Assembly (NCBI GenBank): GCA_031580945.1
Contig: JAVLBT010000121.1
Span: 1 to 9,155 of the forward strand
Reading direction: 5' to 3'
Length of the DNA: 9,155 nt
From: Gracilimonas sp031580945
GTDB lineage: Bacteria; Bacteroidota; Rhodothermia; Balneolales; Balneolaceae
Shown one piece after another: positions 1 through 7,187 of this stretch (its first letter is position 1; the number at the start of each line of letters is the position of its first letter). The translations under genes and the position numbers were made by a program. The notes beneath the pieces are model-generated. The model was not told the DNA's origin and ran no database searches. It worked only from the letters and a program-made list of their open reading frames with translations.

Positions 1-14
1 AGATTTGAACATTG

Positions 15-43
15 AAAGCCGACTCTTTGGGGTCGGCTTTTTT
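15..43 (+). terminator. Rho-independent terminator of an off-window gene
   Basis: A perfect 9-bp stem (AAAGCCGAC at 15-23 with GTCGGCTTT at 32-40) encloses an 8-base loop and runs into a T tract (38-43) followed by GTTTT. The T tract is only on the + strand side, so this ends a + strand transcript whose gene lies left of the window. Confidence 0.9.
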
Positions 44-86
44 GTTTTGGCAGAATTCTGAGTTTAAAATCTGGCCTTAGGAAAAA

Positions 87-139
87 AAGCGTTAAGAAGA
101 TGGTGGAATGAAGCGTTAACCCCGATTTCTCGGGGCGCT
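87..139. repeat. 9-bp direct repeat next to a GC-rich hairpin
   Basis: AAGCGTTAA occurs at 87-95 and again at 111-119, a spacing of 24 bases. The second copy runs into a hairpin: CCCCGA (120-125) pairs with TCGGGG (130-135) across a TTTC loop. The pairing continues outward as AGCG (112-115) with CGCT (136-139), leaving TTAA as a one-sided bulge. No T tract follows, so it is not a typical terminator. It could be a small interspersed repeat or a structured RNA element; the role is unknown. Confidence 0.5.
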
Positions 140-194
140 GAATAGGTAAGAAGTATTTTTTGAAAGTGAAGGAGCATTGATTTCTTTTAGCGTA

Positions 195-275
195 ATGGAG
201 CCAGCTTTAGCTCTTTTTTCAACAGCCTTGATTTTTTGGTTCGTTTTGTATCAAGACAAAATGAACAAAGAGTAA
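195..275 (+). CDS. Possible 26-residue single-pass membrane peptide
   Basis: An ATG at 195 opens a 26-codon frame ending in TAA at 273-275. The peptide starts MEPALALFSTALIFWFVLYQ and then becomes polar (DKMNKE). This gives one hydrophobic segment of about 16 residues (4-19) followed by a charged tail, as expected of a small inner-membrane protein. Against it, the only good Shine-Dalgarno sequence (GAAGGAG, 168-174) lies about 20 bases before the ATG and only two bases before an in-frame TTG at 177. Neither spacing is ideal. With the TTG start the peptide would have 32 residues. It matches no small protein family I recognise, and a frame this short can arise by chance. Confidence 0.25.
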   Translation: MEPALALFSTALIFWFVLYQDKMNKE

Positions 276-321
276 GTTAAGGCAAGAAACTGATAAACGG
301 ACAAAATATTCTTTTACCATA

Positions 322-364
322 TTGTTGTCATTGAACTATCTAACATCGACAAGGATGACAACAA
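322..364. repeat. 10-bp inverted repeat with 23-base loop, 3' of the MscS gene
   Basis: TTGTTGTCAT (322-331) and ATGACAACAA (355-364) are exact reverse complements, and one further G-T pair extends the stem inward. The element lies 27-69 bases past the stop codon of the minus-strand channel gene. There is no T tract on either side, so it is not a canonical intrinsic terminator. It may be a 3' mRNA stem or a protein binding site. Confidence 0.45.
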
Positions 365-390
365 AGAGAGAATTTTAAATCGAGTTTACT

Positions 391-2091
391 CTATTTTTTC
401 GCACCAAAATCAACTTCTTCCCCGGCTCTAAATATTCGGATTCCATCCGGTTTGCCTTTCTTTCCATCCGGACCGAATTCATATACAGCCGAAGCTAACT
501 CTTCTTCTGTTCGCTCTTCACCGACTTTTCGTGGCTCTTCTTGGTGAAAGCTATCCATGTGGAGTGTCTGTGTTGGGAAGGCGAATTCTACACCCACTTC
601 TTTTGCGAGACGCAGGATCTCCAAAAGAAAATTATGGCGCTGCTGCAGTTCGGTGCTCCAGTCGGGAACGTCAAAAAATACATATACTAACACATCCAGC
701 GAGTGGGCACCAAAAGAATTAAAATGCACTTCATAATAATCCTGCCGCATATGTTTATTTGCCTTCACGATTGCCTTTATACCTTCCACAAAGGCTTCCA
801 TTTGTTCAGGTGTTGTTGAATAGGTAAGGTTCAACACTGTTTTTAGCCTACGGTATTTTCTAAGGCCAAGATTGTCAATATCGGTATTTGCGAGGTTGGA
901 ATTTGGAACACTGACCAGAGAGTTATAGAACGTGCGTATCCTGGTTGAACGAAAACCGACTTCCTCCACGGTTCCCTCTACACTTTCTGATTTAACCCAG
1001 TCACCAATTTTAAAAGGACGATCCAGAAAAATGGTAAGAGACCCAAAGAAATTCGAAAGTGTTTCCCGGGCGGCCAAAGCAACAGCTAACCCCCCGATAC
1101 CGAGGCCTGCGATAAGGGATGCTACGTTGTATCCATTATTTTGAAGAATGGCAATGACTCCCATCACTATAACAAAAAAGCGCAGGGTTTTCCGGATGAG
1201 CGGGATGAGTTGGTCATCAAGTTCAGTTTCGGTTTTTGAAGTAAGCACTCCTAAATACTTTGAGAACACCTCTGAAAGGTTATAAAAAAGCCAAACTATT
1301 GTGAAGGATAAAGCGATCTCAAGAGTAACAGCCAAAAAGTGACTGATTGTAACCGAGAATTGTAAATTGGAGTAACTCAAAAAATAAAAAGTGAATAGAA
1401 AAATAAATTCTCCAGGCCTTTCTATACCATCAATAAGATCATCATCCCAGGAAATTTTTGTTTTTTCAGCTATTCTTCGGACATAATTATCAAGAAAAAA
1501 GGCAAAGATCTTCATTAGGATAAGTCCTGTCAGCAACCACACGAATACCGCTAAATATTGCCATATTTTTATTCCCAGCCATTCATTGTAAGCCCATTCG
1601 GGTAAATTATCTACAAAAAAGGTAAACCAGCTTGAGAAGGTGTTTGCATAAAGGTCCGGAATGCTTTGAACAGTTGCCTCGGAAAAGACCCATTCCCCTT
1701 GCGCTGTTTTTGTTAAATATACTTCCGGTAAGCTCTGGAATAGAATATATTGCTGCTGACCTGATAAAGTGTCGGAGTAATTGGGATCATTTGGGATCTT
1801 GTCATACTCAACTAACAAACCACGGGCATCTAATATTTTGAGCAACCGGGATGCAAGTTCTTTTTTCTGATCGGCATCACCGTTTGACAACTTCATGGTG
1901 GCAATCACGCGGTCCATATTTTTGTGACCAGATTGTTGCCAATGAAGAAACGTATGAACGGTACGCTGTGGATTCGCAAGAAGATTCTGATTGTTAGGTT
2001 TTGGGGTACCAGAATTTTGAAACCCAAATGCTATTCCAGAACCAAGAATGAATAAAAATAAGGTGAATGTTATTGATCGTATGAGCCCCAT
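391..2091 (-). CDS. MscS-family mechanosensitive ion channel
   Basis: Predicted inner-membrane channel that opens under membrane tension and releases solutes during hypo-osmotic shock. The 566-residue protein begins with a signal-like hydrophobic segment (about 5-24). An extracytoplasmic domain of about 130 residues follows, then membrane helices near 175-200, 228-240 and 250-272. The pore helix is at about 322-342, with the Gly/Ala-rich stretch SLIAGLGIGGLAVALAAR. Directly after it come the MscS beta-domain motifs NFFGS, DRPFKIGDWV and GTVEEVGFRSTRIRT (about 347-387), then VPNSNLAN (395-402) and the alpha/beta cytoplasmic domain. A charged tail (about 515-566) extends beyond the usual end. 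The ATG at 2089-2091 is chosen because it gives the signal segment; no strong Shine-Dalgarno precedes it. E. coli MscS has 286 residues, so this is a larger member with an added N-terminal domain. It is separated from the stomatin gene by a terminator and is probably transcribed alone. Confidence 0.93.
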   Translation of the reverse strand: MGLIRSITFTLFLFILGSGIAFGFQNSGTPKPNNQNLLANPQRTVHTFLHWQQSGHKNMDRVIATMKLSNGDADQKKELASRLLKILDARGLLVEYDKIPNDPNYSDTLSGQQQYILFQSLPEVYLTKTAQGEWVFSEATVQSIPDLYANTFSSWFTFFVDNLPEWAYNEWLGIKIWQYLAVFVWLLTGLILMKIFAFFLDNYVRRIAEKTKISWDDDLIDGIERPGEFIFLFTFYFLSYSNLQFSVTISHFLAVTLEIALSFTIVWLFYNLSEVFSKYLGVLTSKTETELDDQLIPLIRKTLRFFVIVMGVIAILQNNGYNVASLIAGLGIGGLAVALAARETLSNFFGSLTIFLDRPFKIGDWVKSESVEGTVEEVGFRSTRIRTFYNSLVSVPNSNLANTDIDNLGLRKYRRLKTVLNLTYSTTPEQMEAFVEGIKAIVKANKHMRQDYYEVHFNSFGAHSLDVLVYVFFDVPDWSTELQQRHNFLLEILRLAKEVGVEFAFPTQTLHMDSFHQEEPRKVGEERTEEELASAVYEFGPDGKKGKPDGIRIFRAGEEVDFGAKK

Positions 2092-2190
2092 GTTATTAGT
2101 CTATCTTCTGTTCAGGTTTGAAGTTTCCCGAAATTAAGAAAACTGAGAGTGGGATGGGAGAAAACTGAAGAGTTCATTGGCAAAATCTTG

Positions 2191-2245
2191 AACCCTTCCA
2201 GGAATTCTGTATTACTTTTGATCTCGATGTAACGCTGGAAGGGTT
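2191..2245. repeat. 11-bp inverted repeat upstream of the MscS gene
   Basis: AACCCTTCCAG (2191-2201) and CTGGAAGGGTT (2235-2245) are exact reverse complements separated by 33 bases. The pair lies 100-154 bases before the MscS start codon, between that gene and the terminator of the stomatin gene. It could be a paired operator or a stem in the MscS leader. Only a short GTTTT follows on the + strand, and no + strand gene ends here, so a terminator role is unlikely. Confidence 0.45.
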
Positions 2246-2260
2246 GTTTTAGGGTAATAA

Positions 2261-2296
2261 TAAAAAAATGGCTCCGAGGCAGAGGATCGGAGCCAT
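2261..2296 (-). terminator. Rho-independent terminator of the NfeD-stomatin operon
   Basis: Read on the minus strand, ATGGCTCCGA (2296-2287) pairs perfectly with TCGGAGCCAT (2277-2268) around a 9-base loop, then runs straight into six T (2267-2262). It starts 43 bases after the stomatin stop codon. The + strand side lacks a T run of that kind, so it acts in the minus direction and separates this operon from the MscS gene downstream. Confidence 0.92.
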
Positions 2297-2339
2297 GAAA
2301 GATTTTTAAGAACCTATTTTAAGCTAGCTTCCCAAAGGA

Positions 2340-3170
2340 TTATTCGTCTTCTTTGTCTTTGGTGTCATCACTATTATCCTTCTTTCGTATCAGATCAGAA
2401 GGATCCTTTTTTGAAAAAGCTTCGAGGAAATCCATGGGCAGTGGTAAGAAAGCAAACGTGGCGTTTTCCTCACTGATCTCATTCATGGTTTGAAGGAATC
2501 GAAGCTGTAGTGCGGCTGGAGCTGTTTCGATCATCTTGGCAGCATCCACAAGTCTTTCGGCAGCCTGGAATTCACCTTCGGCATTAATGACTTTCGCACG
2601 ACGGTCACGCTCAGTCTCAGCCTGACGTGCCATTGCTCGTTTCATATTTTCAGGAAGCACAACATCCCGAACTTCCACTGAAACTACTTTTATTCCCCAG
2701 GGATCAGTTTGGGTGTCAATGTTCTGTTGAATTTGTTTATTGATCTTCTCACGATTGGCTAACAATTCATCAAGCTCAACCTGACCAATGATACTACGAA
2801 GTGTGGTTTGAGCCAGCATGGAAGTAGCATGAATATAGCGTTCAACCTGAATAACCGCAGCTTCAGCATCTACCACCCGGAAGAATGTGATAGCGTCTAC
2901 ATTTACTGTAACGTTATCTTTGGTGATCACTTCCTGCCGGTCCACGTTTATAGTGAGTACGCGCAGATCAACTCGTTCTATTTTATCAATGAAAGGGATC
3001 AAAATGATCAACCCGGGTCCCTTCACGCTTTGGAATTTACCAAGCCGGAAAACAACAGCTCGTTCATATTCCCTTAAAATTTTAAAGATTTGTGGAGCTA
3101 ACAACACAATAAATACCACCAGTGTTATCAGCCAGGTTATATATCCTGAAAAGATCTCAGTTGACTCCAT
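2340..3170 (-). CDS. Stomatin/slipin-type SPFH membrane protein
   Basis: Membrane-anchored scaffold protein of the SPFH (band 7) family; slipins of this type work with NfeD proteases. The 276-residue protein has one N-terminal membrane helix (about 11-26). The SPFH signature starts at REYERAVVFRLGKF (33-46) and GPGLIILIPFIDKIERVDLR (51-70). The core then continues through QEVITKDNVTVNVDA and ends near VLPENMKRAMARQAE (171-185). A charged, Ala-rich region (about 186-215), probably the oligomerising coiled coil, follows, then an acidic/Lys-rich tail (253-276). The ATG at 3168-3170 is preferred over an in-frame TTG six bases upstream, because AGGAG lies seven bases before the ATG but only one base before the TTG. 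The start overlaps the end of the NfeD gene by 14 bases, so translation is probably coupled. Confidence 0.93.
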   Translation of the reverse strand: MESTEIFSGYITWLITLVVFIVLLAPQIFKILREYERAVVFRLGKFQSVKGPGLIILIPFIDKIERVDLRVLTINVDRQEVITKDNVTVNVDAITFFRVVDAEAAVIQVERYIHATSMLAQTTLRSIIGQVELDELLANREKINKQIQQNIDTQTDPWGIKVVSVEVRDVVLPENMKRAMARQAETERDRRAKVINAEGEFQAAERLVDAAKMIETAPAALQLRFLQTMNEISEENATFAFLPLPMDFLEAFSKKDPSDLIRKKDNSDDTKDKEDE

Positions 3171-4491
3171 GGTCAATCTCCTTTTTTTGAGTGTACGGTT
3201 TTACGGTTACGGTCAATCCTTCAAATCGGACGATCTCGCACCATTCGTTTGATTTAATTTCTTCACCTTCGGTGACTGCATTCCAGTATTCGCCGGAGAT
3301 AAGTACCCGGCCTGAATTTTGGTCAACATCATCAATGACTTTTACTCTCTTTCCAATCAGAGATTCCAGACCAGTTCTATGACCGGTGAACTGGGCCTTA
3401 ATACCGGAAGTGGCGATCCATCCGAAAAAGATTACCATTAATATTGTGGCTGGAACCAGCCAATACCATTCTAATTGCATTTCTTTTGGGAATTCCTGAA
3501 ATAACATGAGTGCACCAAGAAAGAATGAAACGGCTCCTCCTGTCAATAATATTCCAAATGTTGGGGTAAATGCTTCTATCACAAAAAGTACAATAGCCAG
3601 GCCTATAAGTACAAATCCTGCCACATTAATTGGCATTGCCGCTGATCCATAAAGCAATAGAATAAGTGCGATTACGCCGGCAACACCGGGTACAATTGCG
3701 CCCGGATTGGTAACTTCACCCACAATACCGTAAATAGCAACCATTGTCAGGATCAACATGATCTCAGGCCTCATAATAAAACTGAAAAACTTCTCCGCAA
3801 AACTTTCTTCAAGCTGTTCGATGGTTGCTTGTGCGGTTTGTAATGTATCACCTTCCACTTCCATACCATCAATTTTGAAAAGTAATTCATTAAGGTCAGT
3901 AGCAATAAGGTCGATCACATTGAGTTCAAGGGCTTCAGTTTCAGTAGCAGCAATACCATCCCGAACAGCTGAAACGGCCCATTCTGCATTTCGTCCCCGT
4001 TCCTTAGCAATGTTCTCAATAAAGTTTTCAGAGTAATTAAAGATTTTCTTCTTCATTACAGAATCTTGCTGACCACCCCCCATGGAAACCGGAGAAGCTG
4101 CACCAATGGTAGTGGTAGGAGCCATTGCAGCTATATGAGCTGCCAGCGTAATAAATGTTCCTGCACTGCCAGCATTCCCGCCCGATGGAGATACGTAAAC
4201 AACAATGGGCAGGTCGGAAGCAAGCATTTCTTTCACGATATTTTCTGTAGAATTCAAAAGCCCACCGGGAGTATCTAATTTTATGATGAGTGCTTCTGCA
4301 TTTTGCTCACGTGCGGTTTCAAGTCCCCGGGTAATGTAGTTTGTTGTGGTAGGACCAATAGCACCCTGAATGGTAATTACCGTGACGGAAGTTTCACCGG
4401 TAGTATCTGCTTGGAATGACTCAGCATGAGCTAAATGAAAAGAAATCATCATTCCAAAAAGAATCAGCGATATATACCTAATCTTGTTCAT
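3157..4491 (-). CDS. NfeD-family membrane serine protease (ClpP-like/OB-fold)
   Basis: Membrane-bound protease of the long NfeD type; the archaeal relative 1510-N, from Pyrococcus, cleaves the hydrophobic C-terminus of its stomatin partner. The 444-residue protein starts with a signal peptide (residues 1-23, ending AHA). A ClpP/crotonase-like protease domain follows (about 35-215), with LDTPGG (73-78) and the nucleophile region GNAGSAGTF, in which Ser109 is the likely catalytic serine. Lys147-149, just before IFNYSENF and KERGRN, supply the likely catalytic lysine of a Ser-Lys dyad. Five membrane helices lie at about 242-259, 268-284, 288-308, 312-332 and 342-362. The C-terminal OB-fold domain (about 379-434) has the typical GKRVKVID start. 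The ATG at 4491 is preferred to a TTG 48 bases upstream because it places the signal peptide at the N-terminus. It overlaps the stomatin gene downstream, the usual partner arrangement. The permease gene ends 95 bases upstream with no visible terminator between. Confidence 0.93.
   Translation of the reverse strand: MNKIRYISLILFGMMISFHLAHAESFQADTTGETSVTVITIQGAIGPTTTNYITRGLETAREQNAEALIIKLDTPGGLLNSTENIVKEMLASDLPIVVYVSPSGGNAGSAGTFITLAAHIAAMAPTTTIGAASPVSMGGGQQDSVMKKKIFNYSENFIENIAKERGRNAEWAVSAVRDGIAATETEALELNVIDLIATDLNELLFKIDGMEVEGDTLQTAQATIEQLEESFAEKFFSFIMRPEIMLILTMVAIYGIVGEVTNPGAIVPGVAGVIALILLLYGSAAMPINVAGFVLIGLAIVLFVIEAFTPTFGILLTGGAVSFFLGALMLFQEFPKEMQLEWYWLVPATILMVIFFGWIATSGIKAQFTGHRTGLESLIGKRVKVIDDVDQNSGRVLISGEYWNAVTEGEEIKSNEWCEIVRFEGLTVTVKPYTQKKEIDHGVN
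3178..3184 (-). promoter_or_regulatory. Shine-Dalgarno of the stomatin gene, inside the NfeD coding end
   Basis: The minus strand reads AAAGGAG across 3184-3178, seven bases before the ATG at 3170. It lies within the last codons of the NfeD gene. This site decides the stomatin start, since the in-frame TTG at 3176-3174 would sit against it. Confidence 0.75.
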
Positions 4492-4586
4492 ACTATACCA
4501 ATGAATGCTGAGGTTAAATGGTTCCGGTATGGTACACAATCATGGTGAATTTTTAAAGAAGAGTTAACGCAATTTCCAACTTATAA

Positions 4587-7049
4587 TTACTCATTACGAA
4601 TAGCTTCAACCGGATTCAATAAGGCTGCTTTAACGGAGTGATAGCTTACTGTTAAAAGAGCAATGGTAATAATAAAAGCTGCGGTTCCCAGGAATATAAA
4701 TGGGAGGTAAGCCATGAGTTCAAACCGATATGGAAAATTTTGAAGCCAGCTCGTGCCAAAGTAGTAGATAACAGGCCACGCAACTAAGTTTCCTAATGCT
4801 ACAAGCTTTAAAAAATCCTTGGAAAGTAAAGCAATTATATTAGCTACTGAAGCCCCCAGGCTTTTTCGAATACCGATCTCTTTCTGTCGAAGTTGAGCGG
4901 AATAGGAAGCCAAGCCTAATAAACCCAAACATGCAATTCCAATACAAAGTATAGAAAAGGCAGTTGCAATTGAACTCATGGTTGTTTCATTCTGGTAGAT
5001 CTTAGCAAGACGTTCTTCAAGAAAACGATATTGAAAGGGGTCGACGTGATTAATTTCATTCCAAGTCGTCTCCAGGTGTGAAAGGGCTGAAGTGGGATCT
5101 CCGGGAGCAATTTCAACAGCAGTATGTTCTATGGTACGAAGAATGGGATTGGTACCTGCTGATAAACGAATAACTACGGGGTCAATTTTCTTTTTGAGGG
5201 AGGAATAATTGAAATCCTCTGTCACCCCTATGATGGAAAACGACTGCCGGTCCTGCTCAAGAGGATAAAAATATATCGTTTCTCCGATAGCTTCCGATGG
5301 GCTTTCAGCGTCTAACTGACTAAGCATGGTTTCGTTTATAATTACTGCATTTTCGGGATCAGAGGGGAAGTCCCGGGAAAAAGCCCGCCCTGCAAGCATG
5401 TTTATATCAAATGTATTCTCAAAATCATAGGTTACGTGCAGGGCAAGATTAGTTATATCCTGATCCTGATTAACTGATGCCGGCACGTATCGATAATACT
5501 CTTGAGTTTCAGTGCCGGGAATTTTTCCTAATCCGGTTACGGATTCTATTTGAGCATGAGTCAGGGCGCGTTCTTTAAAAGATTCAAATTCCCATGCAAT
5601 CAAATTTTGCTTGGTGGGAAGTAAAACAACATTCTTTTCATCAAAACCAAGATCCTTATCCTGAATATATTGCAACTGAAAATAAATGATCAGGGTGCCG
5701 ATGATAAGTACCACGGATAGTGCAAACTGAAAAGTCACTAAGATCTTGCGAAAAAGAATTCTGCTGCTGCTTTTTTGTGAAGTACCTTTCAGAACGTCAG
5801 AAGGCTTGAATGAAGCCAGAAAAAGTGCTGGATAAGAACCTGAAATAAAACCAACAAAAATGGTAAGTAGTAAAAGGCCCGGTAGTATATATACATTTTT
5901 AAAAAACCCGAAACTCAACTCTTTCCCGATCAGATCATTGAAAAATGGAAGTGCGGCCTTCACAAAGACCAAACCAACAATAATTGCAATGGTGCTGATG
6001 AGTATAGATTCACCGATGAATTGAAAAAATAGCTGTTTTTTATGCCCTCCCATCACTTTTCGCATTCCAACTTCACGACTGCGCTCCATAGACCGGGCTG
6101 TTGACAAGTTCATGAAATTAATGCAGGCAATGAGCAGTATAAATGCAGCAACCATCAAAAGTATATGAATGTAGGTCGCTGAACTGTTGGGATTCATCTC
6201 CTGATCTCGATTAGAATGAAGGTAAATCTCGGTGACGGGTTGTACTTCTAAGGTCAGTTTTTCATCCGCAGGCCAGCCAGAGTAGGCGTAATAATAGGTA
6301 TCAATAAGAGGCGATAATTGTTCTTCGAAAATATGAGTATCTGTATCTTTTTTAAGCAGCACATACGTCCAAACCGGATTCCATAACCAGCTTTGGTCGT
6401 AATCAGGGCTACTGGCATAAATACTGTTAAGGCTGCTAAAAGAGGCAATGAGATCGATCTTCATATGAGATTGCCTGGGCCAATTCTTCATCACACCCGT
6501 TACAACCATGTCGTTGATACCGCGGTAACTTAGGTTTTGCCCGATGGGATTTTCATTTCCAAAATATTTTTCAGCTAAATTCTCAGTGATTACTAATGAC
6601 AGAGGGTTTTTTAGTACCTGTTCCGGGTTTCCTTGTATAAGTTCAGCAGAAAAAACATTGAAAAACGTTGAGTCAACGAAGTAAAAGTTATACTCTCTGA
6701 AAGAGATATTGTCTTCTCGGTTTAGAAAGGTGTGGTTTTCCTCCTGAAGGTCATAGAACCGTACTGCGTGCTCAACCCTATTTGGGAATTCCTGCTGCAC
6801 AACAGGACCGAGCATAAATGGGGTGGTAGCTTGTTCTTCTTCCCGGTCAGTTGAAGAGGTGGTTTGAGCAATTCTGTAAATATGCTTTGATTGGGAATGG
6901 AAGGTATCGTAGGCTGTTTCATGGAATACGTAAATGATTATGAATAAACTTATGGCCAAACCGATAGCTAACCCAATAATATTTATAAAAGAATACACTT
7001 TATTTTTAAAGAGATTCCTGAATGCTATCCGTAAATAATTTTTAAGCAT
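4587..7049 (-). CDS. ABC transporter permease, MacB/FtsX type (duplicated)
   Basis: Inner-membrane permease subunit of an ABC transporter of the MacB/FtsX (type VII) class, typically used in export or lipoprotein/envelope work; the substrate cannot be read from sequence. The 820-residue protein has two repeated units. The first has a membrane helix (about 20-42), a MacB-like periplasmic core (about 43-280) and an FtsX domain with helices near 295-315, 345-365 and 390-410. Its coupling motif is SREVGMRKVMGGHKKQL (about 324-340). The second has a helix at about 436-457, another periplasmic core (about 460-680) and an FtsX domain with helices near 697-717, 745-765 and 782-803. Its coupling motif is KEIGIRKSLGAS (about 723-734). 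The C-terminus NPVEAIRNE fits the family. The ATG at 7049 is chosen over an in-frame TTG at 7061; neither has a clear ribosome binding site. No ATP-binding subunit gene lies beside it in this window. Confidence 0.92.
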   Translation of the reverse strand: MLKNYLRIAFRNLFKNKVYSFINIIGLAIGLAISLFIIIYVFHETAYDTFHSQSKHIYRIAQTTSSTDREEEQATTPFMLGPVVQQEFPNRVEHAVRFYDLQEENHTFLNREDNISFREYNFYFVDSTFFNVFSAELIQGNPEQVLKNPLSLVITENLAEKYFGNENPIGQNLSYRGINDMVVTGVMKNWPRQSHMKIDLIASFSSLNSIYASSPDYDQSWLWNPVWTYVLLKKDTDTHIFEEQLSPLIDTYYYAYSGWPADEKLTLEVQPVTEIYLHSNRDQEMNPNSSATYIHILLMVAAFILLIACINFMNLSTARSMERSREVGMRKVMGGHKKQLFFQFIGESILISTIAIIVGLVFVKAALPFFNDLIGKELSFGFFKNVYILPGLLLLTIFVGFISGSYPALFLASFKPSDVLKGTSQKSSSRILFRKILVTFQFALSVVLIIGTLIIYFQLQYIQDKDLGFDEKNVVLLPTKQNLIAWEFESFKERALTHAQIESVTGLGKIPGTETQEYYRYVPASVNQDQDITNLALHVTYDFENTFDINMLAGRAFSRDFPSDPENAVIINETMLSQLDAESPSEAIGETIYFYPLEQDRQSFSIIGVTEDFNYSSLKKKIDPVVIRLSAGTNPILRTIEHTAVEIAPGDPTSALSHLETTWNEINHVDPFQYRFLEERLAKIYQNETTMSSIATAFSILCIGIACLGLLGLASYSAQLRQKEIGIRKSLGASVANIIALLSKDFLKLVALGNLVAWPVIYYFGTSWLQNFPYRFELMAYLPFIFLGTAAFIITIALLTVSYHSVKAALLNPVEAIRNE

Positions 7050-7160
7050 TTCGTTTATCAAATTTCATTTACCAACTACACTTTATCTTGTACCCAAAGC
7101 TGAAATTTAAGTGAGCCCATTTTGGGGAATAAATCCAATAAACAAGAGAGGCTTGATAAC

Positions 7161-7175
7161 ATTTTGTTACAAAAT
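7161..7175. repeat. 15-bp near-perfect palindrome between hydrolase and permease genes
   Basis: ATTTTGT (7161-7167) and ACAAAAT (7169-7175) are exact reverse complements around a single T. The spacer is too short for an RNA hairpin loop, so if functional it would act as a duplex DNA site. It lies 12 bases after the stop codon of the hydrolase gene and about 110 bases before the permease start. Its AT-rich makeup means chance occurrence is possible. Confidence 0.3.
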
Positions 7176-7187
7176 AAAAAGAGACTG

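Noticed and set aside
2887..3252. + strand frame of 121 codons across the stomatin/NfeD junction
   Set aside because: It is fully antisense to two well-recognised proteins and shows no domain or start signal of its own.
4492..4539. Longer NfeD N-terminus from a TTG start
   Set aside because: It would put 16 residues, including Pro-rich sequence, before a clear signal peptide that begins exactly at the ATG at 4491.
4492..4586. Possible promoter between permease and NfeD genes
   Set aside because: Several weak hexamers can be picked, but none has a good pair at the right spacing, so I do not call one; co-transcription is equally possible.
7050..7061. Longer permease from a TTG start at 7061
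   Set aside because: The ATG four codons later begins MLKNYLRIAFRNL, the usual start of this family, and nothing supports the TTG.
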